The notes: generated from the letters alone by a model not told the origin. Shown: positions 1 to 10,497, numbered from the stretch's first letter. The stretch: DNA of 64,000 bases from Arsenophonus sp031446105 (GCA_031446105.1 CP132907.1:744001-808000); one strand, 5' to 3'. Made by a program: numbers and translations.

Positions 1-941
1 TATTAATATTATAACATTTTTTAATGTAAATAAGAAATTTTATAATGATTTTATTTAAAATTAATAATATTTTAAATCAATTTCTTAATTTTCTACGTCC
101 TAAAAAAATATCAGTAGAGTTAAATTAAAATTTAATATTCGAATATATTTTTTAATATTTTACGCAATTTTATTTCTTTTCGATAATTGATTAAAATTAT
201 TTTTATCTTTATTTAAATTCATTAAATTTGAAAAGTATGAGTATGTTTAATTAAACTATTAGATATTCTATATTGTGTTATTTTTCTTTTTTTAAAATTT
301 TAAAGATTTTTATACCAAGTATGAATTTGAGTATTCATGATAGTATTTTTTTAAATTTTATATTTTTTATATTCTGTATAATTTTTAGTTATTTTGAATT
401 TTTTAATTTTTCTATTTTTATTATTTCTATTAATAATTTAATTAATAAATTCTTTTTTTTATTTAATAGGAGTTGATGTTCTAAAAATTAAGCTATTTTT
501 GCGCATTTTGTAGTTGATTTATGAATATAAAAAAAGTTATTATTTAAAATAACAATTTTATCAAGATTTTATATAATCAATATAGGAATAATTATCAATA
601 TTATAAATTCAAGTTTTATATAGTTCTTTTTTATATAGTTCTTTTAATAAATAATCAATAGCTATTCTAAGAATAGAATATATTTAATAGTAAATTCACT
701 TACTTAAAAATAAAATTTTTGTTTTTTAAAGTATTTTAGATTTTTTAATAAATAAGTTTACAGTAATTATAATTTAATAGATATTTATTTTTTTAAAAAT
801 TAAATATTAAAATTATAAGAAATGATATAAAATTTAATTTTAGTAAATGAATTTAAAACAATCAATAGTGTATTATTTATAAAAAATTTTTATAATATTT
901 TTTTTAATTTTTTTAATTTTAAAATTGAAGTGGAATAAAAA
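1..941. other. A/T-rich gene-free stretch upstream of erpA
   Basis: No gene is supported here. A 67-codon open frame at 273-476 is rich in Phe, Ile and Asn, as random A/T DNA would be, has no ribosome binding site and resembles no family I know. A 27-codon frame near 45-128 is likewise unrecognised. A few less A/T-rich words (around 480-530) may be gene relics. A short tandem duplication lies at 615-644. Confidence 0.7.
615..644. repeat. 15-nt perfect tandem duplication
   Basis: The unit tttatatagttcttt occurs twice head to tail (615-629 and 630-644). It is a small duplication in non-coding sequence, probably from replication slippage; no function is implied. Confidence 0.8.
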
Positions 942-1280
942 ATGATTCATAAAGTACCAATAAAATTTACTGATACTGCAGCAAATCAGATTAAAATATT
1001 ATTAAAAGATAAAAAAAATTCCAATTTGTATTTGCGTGTTTATATTACTGGTGGTGGATGCAGTGGTTTTAAGTATTGTTTTATTTTTGATGATAAAGTA
1101 GAGAAAGAAGATTTTAAAATTAAAAATCAAGGCGTTGAATTAATTATTGATCCTATGAGTTTTCAGTATATAGTAGGAGGTTGTATAGATTATATTGAAA
1201 GATTAGAAGGATCAAAATTTGTAGTGGTAAATCCAAATGCAAAAATAACTTGTGGATGTGGTTCTTCTTTTGGTATTTAG
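942..1280 (+). CDS. erpA: Iron-sulfur cluster insertion protein ErpA
   Basis: A-type Fe-S carrier of 112 aa (E. coli about 114) that passes clusters to apo-enzymes in the cytoplasm. The family core is intact: GGGCSGF near residue 38 and the C-terminal CGCGSSF supply the three conserved cysteines, and NPNAK precedes the last pair. It is distinct from SufA at 31.5 kb, so the genome keeps two A-type proteins. Likely clients in this window are the radical-SAM enzymes BioB and EpmB. The neighbour mtnN is also close to erpA in E. coli. A weak purine-rich site (gaagtgg) precedes the ATG. The protein is complete; the assignment rests on near full-length similarity recalled for the family. Confidence 0.95.
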   Translation: MIHKVPIKFTDTAANQIKILLKDKKNSNLYLRVYITGGGCSGFKYCFIFDDKVEKEDFKIKNQGVELIIDPMSFQYIVGGCIDYIERLEGSKFVVVNPNAKITCGCGSSFGI

Positions 1281-1342
1281 TTTTTTTTAAAATTTTTTAT
1301 TACATAGAAAAATTTTAAGATTATATATTAAAAAATATACAA

Positions 1343-2062
1343 TTATTTTTTATGATAGTTTTTCATGTGTTTTGATAAGATTATCAACATATTTTCTACT
1401 AATTGATTTGCTTTTTTTGCAGCAATAGGTAAAAACTTTTTGAAGTCAAATTTAGATCTTATATCCGCGATATCAGAGATTGCACGTACGACAATAAATG
1501 GAATTTTGAATTTATAACACACATGGGCAATTGCAGCTCCTTCCATATCAACAGCAATTGCATTAGGAAAATTTTTTTTAATATAACTTAATTTTTTTTT
1601 TCTGTTTATAAAACTATCTCCAGTACAAATTAAACCGTACATAGCATTTAAATTAAGTATTTTTATAGATTTTTTTGCTATTAATATCAATTTTTTATCT
1701 GCTAAAAAAGTAGTAGGACATTGTGCTATTTGTCCTAATTTGTAATCAAAGGCTGTAATATCTACGTCATGATAACAAACATGAGTTGAAATTACAATAT
1801 CAGAGATTTTTAAATTTGGCGATAATCCCCCGCTGGAACCAGTATTGATAATAAAATTAGGTGAAAAATATTTTATTAATAATGTTGCCCCCATTGCTGC
1901 GGAGACTTTTCCTATGCCTGTATTTAATAAAGCAATATTTAGATGATTAAATTTCCCATGATATATATTACATCCTGCTATTGATAATGAGAGATAAGCA
2001 TTAGTTATATTACGAAGTAAATCCATTTCTGAATTTATTGCAGTTATTATTGCTATTTTCAT
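1343..2062 (-). CDS. mtnN: 5'-methylthioadenosine/S-adenosylhomocysteine nucleosidase
   Basis: Hydrolyses methylthioadenosine, S-adenosylhomocysteine and 5'-deoxyadenosine to adenine plus a ribose derivative. At 239 aa it is slightly longer than E. coli MtnN (232). The catalytic residues are present: Glu12, the glutamate in VDMEGAAIAHVC and the aspartate in VRAISDIAD; the INTGSSGG phosphorylase-fold motif is also there. The extra length is a Lys-rich tail (HMKNYHKK). It runs convergent with erpA. A role that fits the window is clearing 5'-deoxyadenosine, an inhibitor of radical-SAM enzymes such as BioB; this is inference from known MtnN biochemistry. The gene carries a run of ten A (coding strand) at 1592-1601 but stays in frame. 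Confidence 0.95.
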   Translation of the reverse strand: MKIAIITAINSEMDLLRNITNAYLSLSIAGCNIYHGKFNHLNIALLNTGIGKVSAAMGATLLIKYFSPNFIINTGSSGGLSPNLKISDIVISTHVCYHDVDITAFDYKLGQIAQCPTTFLADKKLILIAKKSIKILNLNAMYGLICTGDSFINRKKKLSYIKKNFPNAIAVDMEGAAIAHVCYKFKIPFIVVRAISDIADIRSKFDFKKFLPIAAKKANQLVENMLIILSKHMKNYHKK

Positions 2063-4423
2063 TTTTCTTATTTATGTTTAGTTCATTAAATATTTTTTTT
2101 GTATTAATAATATTTTCTTTTGTAGATTATTATCATAATTATTTTGTTATTTATAAAATCATTTTTTTAATAAAGTAGTAATTTAAAAATTATTTTGATA
2201 CTTTACCATGTAATATTTTAAAATAAATTTATTTTTAATAAAAATATTCTTATATACTATATATGTTGATGATATAAATTAATAATATGCATAAAGATTA
2301 TTAATTTAACATAATTTTTAATTAAGATTTTTGATGATTGTTTTTGATTATAATATTTTAAATTATTTTTTAATTTTTATTTGATATTTTAAAATATAAT
2401 TTTTAGAAAATTAATATTATGTAATATAATATTTTATATAATATTATTAATTATTATATAATATTTATTTAATTTATATATTTTTAAATTTTTATATTTT
2501 TCAAATATAATTTTTTAGTTTTTTTAAAAAATAATTTTAATATAGTATATATTAAATATTTTTTATTTTTTATTAAAAAATACATTTTAAAATTTATTAA
2601 ATATTTATATTTTTTATTTATTAAATTTAATTTATGATACCATTTATATATTATTGAGAATAATATTTATAAAGTTAGTAATATAATAATTAATTAAATA
2701 TAAAAATATTACTATTTTTTTATATTTTTATAGAATTTATAAAAAGTAATTTTTTTTGCAAAATTTTTTTATAAAATATATAAAAATAATTTATAAAAAA
2801 AATAATAATGAATTTTTATAATTTATAAAATTTTTTTATTTAATTAAATTTATTATTTTAATTATTTAATCAATAACATTTTTTTAATATTATTTTTTAT
2901 CAAATAATAAAGTAGTAAAAAATAATAATTAATATTTTTTAGTGTGATAAAAAATATATTATTATTTTGATTATAAATATAAAAAATTTTTTATTTTAAA
3001 ATATAAAATATAATTATATGTTTTTTTGATTTTAGTTCAATATTTTTTTTGAAATAAAATAAATAAATAGTATTAATAAAAATTTTAAATGTTAAAAAAT
3101 TTTATTTTTCAATTTTTTAATAAATTGTTTTAGAAAAATAAAAAATTTAAAAAAATTGTTAAATATCAAAATAAAAAAACTTATTTATTTGTTATTTTTT
3201 TATTTTTTATATAAAAATATTTTAGATATAAAAAATTTAGTATTTTGATTATTTTTTTAATATATTAAGAAATAATCTAAAGAGTTTTAACTAAAATTAT
3301 CATTTTAAAAAAATATTTATATCTATAATAAAAACAAAAATCATTATTTTATAAAATTTAAAAAAATATATTGATAATTTTTTATTTATATTTTTTATAG
3401 AAAATATTATATTTGTATTTTATGATTGTAGTTTAAATTATATATTTTTTAATAAAAATTAATTTTAAGAAAAATATTTTTATTTTTTTAAAAATAATAA
3501 AAAATTAATATAAGATTTTATTTTTAATATTTGCATAAAAAATAAAATAAAATAAAAAAGTATTTTTTATATGATAAAAATATAAAATTTTTTTATAGAA
3601 AAAAATAAAATATTTATAAAAAATAATATTAATATTTTAAAAAAAAATTAAAAAAATTAAAAAAAGATATTTTAATCAAGGAAAAATATATTTTTATATA
3701 TTTTTTTGTGATTTTTTTTAAAATGTATTAAAAATAATTGATTAATATTTTAGATATTTTTTATATTTAATAAAATCATTATTCATTAAATAGTAATTTT
3801 ATTTAAGATATTAATAATACATTAAATGATATTTATAATTTTTTATATTAATATTTTTTATAAACTAATTTTTAATACTATCATTTAAATAATTTTTTTT
3901 TGTTTATTTTTAAAAATCTATTTTTGTTGTTTAAAAATATAAATAATATTAAAAATTAAAATAATATAAGAATTATTTTTTATAAATATTTTATTATAGA
4001 ATATATGTTTTTATATAAAAATGATTATTAATACTGATAGTATTAAATGGTTGTTTATTTTAGTTTATTAAATTTATATAAAGGATAAAATTTTTTATTT
4101 TTAAAAATTGATTATTATTGAATCATTTTTTATTTATATATTTTTTTTAGTTTAAAAAACTATTTATAAAAACTTTGATTAGTAAAAATTATTGCATAAA
4201 AAAAGAAAAATATCTTAAAATTATTAATTTTGATTTTCTTAAAAAATTTATTAATTATCTGATTTATATGTTAGATTAATAAAAAATAATTATTAATATT
4301 AAATATTTTAATAAAAAATAAATATTTTAATAAAAAATGGATATAATATTAAAAATAGATATTACAAATAATAAATTTCCTGTTTTTTTATGTGTATTTT
4401 ATATCTAACTTTTTAGGTTTAAC
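2063..4423. other. 2.4 kb gene desert between mtnN and pyrG
   Basis: The longest empty stretch in the window. It has stop codons in every frame, almost no G or C, and no recognisable protein or RNA relic on either strand. A 19-nt tandem duplication lies at 4301-4338. It is most likely fully eroded former coding DNA. Confidence 0.75.
4301..4338. repeat. 19-nt perfect tandem duplication
   Basis: The unit aaatattttaataaaaaat is present twice in direct succession (4301-4319, 4320-4338), about 85 bp before pyrG. Slippage in A/T-rich DNA explains it; it could alter spacing in the pyrG leader, which is untested. Confidence 0.8.
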
Positions 4424-6055
4424 ATGAAAACAAATTATATTTTTGTAACTGGAGGAGTAGTTTCCTCGCTCGGAAAAGGTATTACATCAGCTTCTTTAGC
4501 AGCCGTACTTGAAGCACGTGGACTTAGTATTACAATTATTAAATTAGATCCTTATATTAATGTTGATCCAGGTAAAATGAGTCCAATTCAACATGGAGAA
4601 GTTTTTGTCACAGAAGATGGTGCAGAAACTGATCTTGATTTAGGACATTATGAACGTTTTATTCGAACAAAAATGACTCGTCGCAATAATTTTACAACTG
4701 GTTGTGTTTATTCCGAAGTATTAAGAAAAGAACGTCACGGTGACTACTTAGGTGAAACTATTCAAGTAATACCTCATGTTACCGATGAAATTAAAAAAAG
4801 AATTATTAATGGAGGAAAAGGTTATAATATTGTATTAGTTGAAGTAGGGGGAACAGTTGGTGATATTGAGTCTTTGCCTTTTTTAGAAGCTATTCGTCAA
4901 TTAGCTGTCGATTTTGGTCGTAAAAGTACTCTTTTTATTCATCTTACTTTAGTTCCTTATTTGCCTGTAACCGCTGAAGTTAAGACTAAACCTACACAGC
5001 ATTCAGTTAAAGAATTACTTTCTATTGGTATTCAGCCTGACGTATTAATTTGTCGTTCAAATAAAATGATTTCAATTTATGAAAGAGAAAAAATTGCTCT
5101 TTTTTGTAATATATCAAAAAAAGCAGTTATATCATTAATGGATGTTTATTCGATTTATGAAATTCCAATTTTATTAAAATCGCAACAGATAGATGATTAT
5201 ATTTGCAATAAATTTAAACTTAAATATCAATCAGTTGATCTTTCTGAATGGAAAAAAGTTGTTGATGCGCAACGTAATTCTTTAGGTAAAGTAAATATTG
5301 GTATGGTAGGTAAATACATAAAATTACCTGATGCTTATAAATCTGTTATTGAGGCTTTACAACACGGTGGTTTAAAAAATCGTTTAAAAGTTAATATTAA
5401 ATTAATTGATTCTGAAGATATAGAAGAATATGGTACTGATTATTTAAAGGGATTAGATGCTATTTTAGTACCAGGCGGTTTTGGTGAACGCGGTATTGAA
5501 GGAAAAATTGCCACTGCTCGTTATGCGCGCGAAAATAAAATTCCTTATTTTGGAATTTGTCTGGGTATGCAAGTAGCATTTATTGAATATGCACGTCATG
5601 TTGCTTATATGAAAGAAGCAAATTCTACAGAATTTTCACCTGATTGTAAATACCCAGTTATTGCTTTAATAACTGAACGTTTCAAAAATCAAAATAAAAT
5701 TAAAATAGATAACAATACTGATAATTTTTCTTCTATGCGTGTAGGTGCTCAAAAATGTCATTTAATGCCAGGTAGTAAAGTTAAAAAATTATATAATAAA
5801 GATATAATTATTGAACGACATCGTCATCGTTATGAAGTAAATAATATTTTTTTAGAACGTATTGAAAAAGCAGGTTTATTTGTTACAGGACGTTCAGAAG
5901 ATAATAAATTGGTAGAAATTATTGAAAATCCAAATCATCCTTGGTTTGTTGGTTGTCAGTTTCATCCTGAATTTACCTCTACTCCAAGGGATGGTCACCC
6001 TTTATTTTCTTCTTTTATTAAAGCAGCTCAAGAATATCAACAAAGAAAAGCATAA
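4424..6055 (+). CDS. pyrG: CTP synthase
   Basis: Makes CTP from UTP, ATP and glutamine in the cytosol; 543 aa against 545 in E. coli. The N-terminal synthetase domain (about 1-270) opens with FVTGGVVSSLGKG and contains KLDPYINVDPG and the GGTVGDIES segment. The C-terminal class I glutamine amidotransferase domain has the nucleophile cysteine in PYFGICLGMQ near residue 380 and the His/Glu pair in GCQFHPEF. It lies 47 bp upstream of eno in the same direction, the conserved enterobacterial pyrG-eno pair. No defect is seen, and its G+C content stands well above the desert before it. Confidence 0.97.
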   Translation: MKTNYIFVTGGVVSSLGKGITSASLAAVLEARGLSITIIKLDPYINVDPGKMSPIQHGEVFVTEDGAETDLDLGHYERFIRTKMTRRNNFTTGCVYSEVLRKERHGDYLGETIQVIPHVTDEIKKRIINGGKGYNIVLVEVGGTVGDIESLPFLEAIRQLAVDFGRKSTLFIHLTLVPYLPVTAEVKTKPTQHSVKELLSIGIQPDVLICRSNKMISIYEREKIALFCNISKKAVISLMDVYSIYEIPILLKSQQIDDYICNKFKLKYQSVDLSEWKKVVDAQRNSLGKVNIGMVGKYIKLPDAYKSVIEALQHGGLKNRLKVNIKLIDSEDIEEYGTDYLKGLDAILVPGGFGERGIEGKIATARYARENKIPYFGICLGMQVAFIEYARHVAYMKEANSTEFSPDCKYPVIALITERFKNQNKIKIDNNTDNFSSMRVGAQKCHLMPGSKVKKLYNKDIIIERHRHRYEVNNIFLERIEKAGLFVTGRSEDNKLVEIIENPNHPWFVGCQFHPEFTSTPRDGHPLFSSFIKAAQEYQQRKA

Positions 6056-6102
6056 GAAATCATTAATTATGTTAATAAAAAAAATGTGTTAAGGAGAATA
6101 AT

Positions 6103-7413
6103 GTGATTTCAAAAATAGTAAAAGTTATTGGAAGAGAAATTATAGATTCTCGTGGCAATCCTACTGTTGAAGCAGAAGTACATTTAGAAGGTGGTTTTTT
6201 TGGTTTAGCAGCAACACCTTCTGGTATATCAACAGGATCAAGAGAAGCACTAGAATTACGAGATTATGATAATACTCGTTTTTTAGGAAAAGGTGTTTTA
6301 AAAGCCGTTTCTGCAGTTAATGGACCAATTATGGATGCATTAGTTGGAAAAGATGCTACATTGCAATCTTATATTGATAAAATTATGATTGAATTAGATG
6401 GTACAGATAATAAATCTAAATTTGGTGCAAATGCTCTTTTAGCAGTTTCTATTGCAAACGCAAAAGCAGCAGCAAAAGCAAAAGGTATTGCTTTATATAA
6501 ACATATTTCAAAATTAAGTGGTATGTCTGGTAAATTATCAATGCCTTTGCCTATGATGAATATTATAAATGGTGGAAAACATGCAGAAAACAACATTGAA
6601 ATTCAAGAGTTTATGATTCAACCAATTAGTGCTAAAAATTTTAAAGAAGCAGTGCGTATGGGATGTGAAATTTTTCATCATTTAGGAAGAGTTTTGAAAA
6701 AAAGGGGGATCCAATCAGCATTAGGGGATGAAGGTGGTTATGCACCAAATTTGAAATCAAATATTGCAGCTTTAGAATTAATTCAGGAAGCGGTTGAAGT
6801 AGCTGGTTATATTTTAGGTAAAGATATTACTTTAGCAATAGATTGTGCTGCTTCTGAATTTTATGATAATAAAACAAAAACTTATAATTTAAAAAGTGAG
6901 CATAGAACTTTTTCTTCTCAAGAATTTACTCATTACCTTGAGGAATTAACTAAAATATATCCGATTATTTCTATTGAAGATGGTCTTCATGAATTAGATT
7001 TAGATGGTTTTATTTATCAAACTAAAGTTTTAGGTAATAAAATTCAATTGGTAGGTGATGATCTTTTTGCAACAAATACTAAGATTTTAAAAAATGGAAT
7101 TAAAAAAGGTATAGCTAATTCAATTTTAATTAAATTTAACCAAATTGGTACTTTAACTGAAACTTTATTGGCAATTAATATGGCAAAAAATTCTGGTTAT
7201 TCTACAATTATATCACATCGATCTGGTGAAACTGAAGATACTACAATTGCAGATTTATCAGTAGGAAGTGCTGCAGGTCAAATTAAAACAGGTTCAATGA
7301 GTCGATCTGATCGATTAGCTAAATATAATCAATTAATTCGTATTGAAGAAGAATTGGGTCAAAAAATACTTTTTAATGGTTTACAAGAGGTAAATTGCCA
7401 TTTTTTAATATAA
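6103..7413 (+). CDS. eno: Enolase
   Basis: Converts 2-phosphoglycerate to phosphoenolpyruvate in glycolysis; 436 aa against 432 in E. coli. Key segments are REIIDSRGNPTVE at the N-terminus, STGSREALELRD, QEFMIQP and GDEGGYAPN (acid and Mg-binding residues), IEDGL, the catalytic lysine in LIKFNQIG, and SHRSGETED. The start is GTG at 6103: an ATG two bases earlier (6101) runs directly into TGA in its own frame, while the GTG frame gives the family N-terminus and sits 7 nt after the AAGGAG site at 6091-6096. It probably shares a transcript with pyrG. In E. coli enolase is also part of the RNA degradosome; nothing here tests that. Confidence 0.97.
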   Translation: MISKIVKVIGREIIDSRGNPTVEAEVHLEGGFFGLAATPSGISTGSREALELRDYDNTRFLGKGVLKAVSAVNGPIMDALVGKDATLQSYIDKIMIELDGTDNKSKFGANALLAVSIANAKAAAKAKGIALYKHISKLSGMSGKLSMPLPMMNIINGGKHAENNIEIQEFMIQPISAKNFKEAVRMGCEIFHHLGRVLKKRGIQSALGDEGGYAPNLKSNIAALELIQEAVEVAGYILGKDITLAIDCAASEFYDNKTKTYNLKSEHRTFSSQEFTHYLEELTKIYPIISIEDGLHELDLDGFIYQTKVLGNKIQLVGDDLFATNTKILKNGIKKGIANSILIKFNQIGTLTETLLAINMAKNSGYSTIISHRSGETEDTTIADLSVGSAAGQIKTGSMSRSDRLAKYNQLIRIEEELGQKILFNGLQEVNCHFLI

Positions 7414-7645
7414 AATTATTAATAATAATTTTTTTAGAACTTTATTAAATTTAATAGATTTAATAAATTTTATAAAATTTTATTAATTTTTTTATATAAA
7501 AGCATGATTTTTTAATAAAAAAGAATAGAAGAAATTACAGATATTTTTTTAGGAAAAATTATAATTTCTAATTAGTGGAAAATTAATATGGTTTTTATGT
7601 TTTTCTATAAAAATTATATTAATAATATTGGATTAACTAGTTTTT

Positions 7646-8401
7646 TTAAAAGGAATCTTTTAGTTTACGTATTTTTTTAAATGTTTCATAATTTGAATAG
7701 TATACATTAGAAGAAAATCCTAATGCTTTTTTTAGATCATAATCGTAAGATCTTAAAAATATATTAATTTTTTTTTCAAGTTTAAGTGTTGATGGAATTG
7801 TAGGTTCTTTTTTTGCTTTTTTTTGATTTACTATTAAGGTGTAATTTTTGATTACTTCATCATTAGGTAATAGATAACTAGCAAATTTCATATTTATAGC
7901 AGTATATTCATGTCCACAACATACAAAAGTTTCGTCAGGTAATTTTTTTAAAATATTTAAAGAACGATACATTTTTTGACTGTTTCCTTCAAAGATACGC
8001 CCGCAACCACCAGAAAATAAAGTATCGCCGCAAAAGAGATAAGGTTTTTGATAATAAGCTAAATGCCCTAAGGTATGCCCTGGAATTGAAAATACATTTA
8101 ATTTAAATTCAAAAAAATTTAAAATATCTCCGTGTTTTATGATGTATTTTGCTCCTTTTTTATAAGTTTCCATTGGTCCATAAATATCTATTCCTGGATA
8201 ACTTATTTTTAATTTCTTAATCCCATCAACATGATCATTATGATGATGAGTAAGTAAAATAGCAATTGGTTTTATATCATGTTTTTTTAGAAAAATTTTT
8301 ACTGGTTTAGCAATACCAGGATCAATAATGATACATTTTTTTTTATGAACTAGTAACCATATATAATTATCAATTAAGGAAGGGATTCTTACAAGTTCCA
8401 T
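7646..8401 (-). CDS. gloB: Hydroxyacylglutathione hydrolase (glyoxalase II)
   Basis: Hydrolyses S-lactoylglutathione to lactate and glutathione, the second step of methylglyoxal detoxification. At 251 aa it equals the E. coli length. The metallo-beta-lactamase signature THHHNDH (residues about 52-58) supplies the binuclear metal site, with further ligands in FSIPGHTLGH, FCGDTLFSGGCGR and CGHEYT. It is transcribed away from yafS across a 42 bp gap, as in E. coli. It complements the retained glycolysis, which leaks methylglyoxal; gloA is not in this window. Confidence 0.96.
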   Translation of the reverse strand: MELVRIPSLIDNYIWLLVHKKKCIIIDPGIAKPVKIFLKKHDIKPIAILLTHHHNDHVDGIKKLKISYPGIDIYGPMETYKKGAKYIIKHGDILNFFEFKLNVFSIPGHTLGHLAYYQKPYLFCGDTLFSGGCGRIFEGNSQKMYRSLNILKKLPDETFVCCGHEYTAINMKFASYLLPNDEVIKNYTLIVNQKKAKKEPTIPSTLKLEKKINIFLRSYDYDLKKALGFSSNVYYSNYETFKKIRKLKDSF

Positions 8402-8443
8402 AATGACCCTTAAAATCTCATTTGTTTAAAATAGGATATTTTA

Positions 8444-9166
8444 ATGAAATCAGTTCTTTTTAAGAAAATAGATAAAAGTTTTAATTCATGGAAAAATATA
8501 CCATGGGGAGAATATTATTGTACTGCATTAAATAAAGAACTTCAATTATGGTGGCCAAAAATATTTGGATTTCATTTATTAAAAATTGGTCAATTTAGTT
8601 TAGATATTGATACTCAATCATCTTTTATTAATCATCAGTTTAGTATGAATACGGTTGGAGAGAATTCGCAATTATTAGGTAATCCTGATGAAATGCCTTT
8701 TAAAAATAAATCAATAGATGTTTGCTTATTAATACAAGAACTTGCATATAGTAATAGACCATATTCTTTATTGCGTGAAATGGATAGAATTTTAGTTGAT
8801 GATGGTTGGTTAATTATATCTAATTTTAATTCTATGAGTTTATTAGGTATCATAAAATTTATTTCTTTTTTTTTAAAATCTCAATTATATGGATATAGTA
8901 GACATATATTTCCTTTATCTATTTTGCTTAATTGGTTAAATTTCTTAAATTATGAGATCTTTTTTAAAGAAAGTTTTCAAATTCTCCCTTGGATAAGCCC
9001 CCATCATTTTATTAATAAAAAATTTAAATTTGCAGGTTGTATTATGCTTATTATTGCTCGCAAAAGAACATTGCCATTAACACCAAGACCAATAAAATTT
9101 GTTAAAAATTGCATAAAAATAGATAACAATACATTGGGTATTATTGAGACTTGGTGTAAATTTTAG
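8444..9166 (+). CDS. yafS: Predicted SAM-dependent methyltransferase YafS
   Basis: A 240-aa protein of the YafS family, the same length as in E. coli; its substrate is unknown to me. Features visible are NIPWGEYY near the N-terminus, WWPKIFGFHLLKIG, and a methyltransferase-type acidic segment (MPFKNKSIDVCLL) followed by LLREMDRILVDDGWLIISNFN, which matches the class I fold after the SAM site. The usual glycine-rich SAM loop is weak, as is typical of this family. Position between gloB and rnhA reproduces the E. coli order. Its retention in so reduced a genome suggests a useful but undescribed role. Confidence 0.85.
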   Translation: MKSVLFKKIDKSFNSWKNIPWGEYYCTALNKELQLWWPKIFGFHLLKIGQFSLDIDTQSSFINHQFSMNTVGENSQLLGNPDEMPFKNKSIDVCLLIQELAYSNRPYSLLREMDRILVDDGWLIISNFNSMSLLGIIKFISFFLKSQLYGYSRHIFPLSILLNWLNFLNYEIFFKESFQILPWISPHHFINKKFKFAGCIMLIIARKRTLPLTPRPIKFVKNCIKIDNNTLGIIETWCKF

Positions 9167-9172
9167 ATTATT

Positions 9173-9634
9173 TTATTTACAATAACCTCTATCTTCTTCT
9201 GTTGGTAAAGAAGCTGCATGTTTTGCTAATATATCACATATTTCATTTTCTTGATTTTTTGAATGTCCCTTAATCCAATACCATTCTATTGTATGTTTTG
9301 TAATGATTGTATCTAATCTTTTCCATAAATCTATATTTAAAACAGGTAATTTATCTGTGCGTTTCCATTTTTGGTGTTTCCAATTATGTATCCATTTTGT
9401 AATTCCCTGTCGAACATATTGACTATCTGTTTTAAAAATTATTTTACATGGTTTTTTAAGTGTTTCTAATGCAATAATTGCACCCATTAATTCCATTCGA
9501 TTATTTGTTGTATAAAAATATCCTTTACTTAAAGTTTTTTGATATCTATCATATCTTAATAAAATACCATAACCACCTGGACCTGGATTTCCTAAACAAG
9601 AACCGTCAGTAAAAATTTCTACTGTTTTTTTCAT
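9173..9634 (-). CDS. rnhA: Ribonuclease HI
   Basis: Cuts the RNA strand of RNA-DNA hybrids in R-loops and replication primers. I start it at the ATG at 9634, giving 153 aa (E. coli 155) and the family N-terminus MKKTVEIFTDGSCLGNPG. Catalytic carboxylates are in FTDGSC, the NNRMELMGA glutamate, FKTDSQYV, and the late Asp near ENEICDILA. An in-frame ATG at 9649 would add five residues; the longer frame to 9730 would run into dnaQ and adds a non-conserved hydrophobic tail, so I reject it. It is divergent from dnaQ with 64 bp between starts, which probably holds both promoters. Confidence 0.95.
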   Translation of the reverse strand: MKKTVEIFTDGSCLGNPGPGGYGILLRYDRYQKTLSKGYFYTTNNRMELMGAIIALETLKKPCKIIFKTDSQYVRQGITKWIHNWKHQKWKRTDKLPVLNIDLWKRLDTIITKHTIEWYWIKGHSKNQENEICDILAKHAASLPTEEDRGYCK

Positions 9635-9698
9635 TTTTAATAAACTCATTATATATTTATTGGTTAATATTTTTCTTAGTGTGACATAAAAAAGTAAG

Positions 9699-10451
9699 AT
9701 GAGCACAATGATTAGACGACAAATTGTCATTGATACAGAAACAACTGGAATAAATAAATTCGGAGTACCTTATGAAGGACATAATATTATTGAGATTGGT
9801 GCTTTAGAAATTGTTGACCGAAATTTAACGGATTGTTATTTTCATGCTTATATAAAACCAAATCGGTTAATTGATTCTGAAGCTTTGGATATTCATGGAA
9901 TTACCAATGAATTTTTAGCAGATAAACCAACTTTTGCGGAAATTTCTGATGATTTTTTAAATTTTATTAAAGGAAGTGAATTGATTATTCATAACGCATC
10001 TTTTGATGTGGGTTTTATAAATTATGAATTTTCTAAATTAAAAAAAAATATTCCTTTAATAGAAACTATCTGTCATATAACAGATAGTTTGCTTTTAGCA
10101 AAAAAAATTTTTCCTGGAAAAAGAAACAATCTTGATGCTTTATGCAATCGTTATAAAATTGATAATTCAAAACGTATATTACATGGAGCATTACTGGATG
10201 CTTCTATTTTAGCAAAAGTTTATATAGCAATGACTGGAGGTCAAATTTCATTATCTTTTTCAGTTAATTCAGAGTTAAATAATCAAGTTCATGTGAATGA
10301 AATTAAGAAATTGGAAAAATTAAAAAATAAATTAACTGTAATTTATGCTGACCATTCAGAAAAGATTGCTCATGAAGAAAAGTTAAATTTTATTGAAAAT
10401 AAAATCAAAAGAAAATCTCTTTGGCGCTTAAATTTTAAAAAAGATAATTAA
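9699..10451 (+). CDS. dnaQ: DNA polymerase III epsilon subunit (proofreading exonuclease)
   Basis: 3'-5' exonuclease of the replicative polymerase core; 250 aa (E. coli 243). The DEDDh motifs are intact: Exo I IVIDTETTG (residues 9-17), Exo II in HNASFDVGF and Exo III in LHGALLDASILA. The C-terminal part that binds the alpha subunit is Lys-rich but keeps the terminal SLWRLNFKK resembling the family's CLWRA ending. The start matches the E. coli N-terminus residue for residue in length. A run of nine A is read in frame near 10040. Proofreading is therefore retained, despite extreme A/T composition. Confidence 0.96.
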   Translation: MSTMIRRQIVIDTETTGINKFGVPYEGHNIIEIGALEIVDRNLTDCYFHAYIKPNRLIDSEALDIHGITNEFLADKPTFAEISDDFLNFIKGSELIIHNASFDVGFINYEFSKLKKNIPLIETICHITDSLLLAKKIFPGKRNNLDALCNRYKIDNSKRILHGALLDASILAKVYIAMTGGQISLSFSVNSELNNQVHVNEIKKLEKLKNKLTVIYADHSEKIAHEEKLNFIENKIKRKSLWRLNFKKDN

Positions 10452-10497
10452 AATTAAAAAAAATATAATTTTTAAAAAATATTTCTTAAAAAAAAGA

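Noticed and set aside
273..476. 67-codon open frame, Phe/Ile-rich
   Set aside because: No ribosome binding site, composition as expected from A/T noise, no resemblance to a known protein.
9635..9730. Longer rnhA start inside dnaQ
   Set aside because: The added residues are hydrophobic and not conserved, and would overlap dnaQ; the ATG at 9634 gives the family N-terminus.
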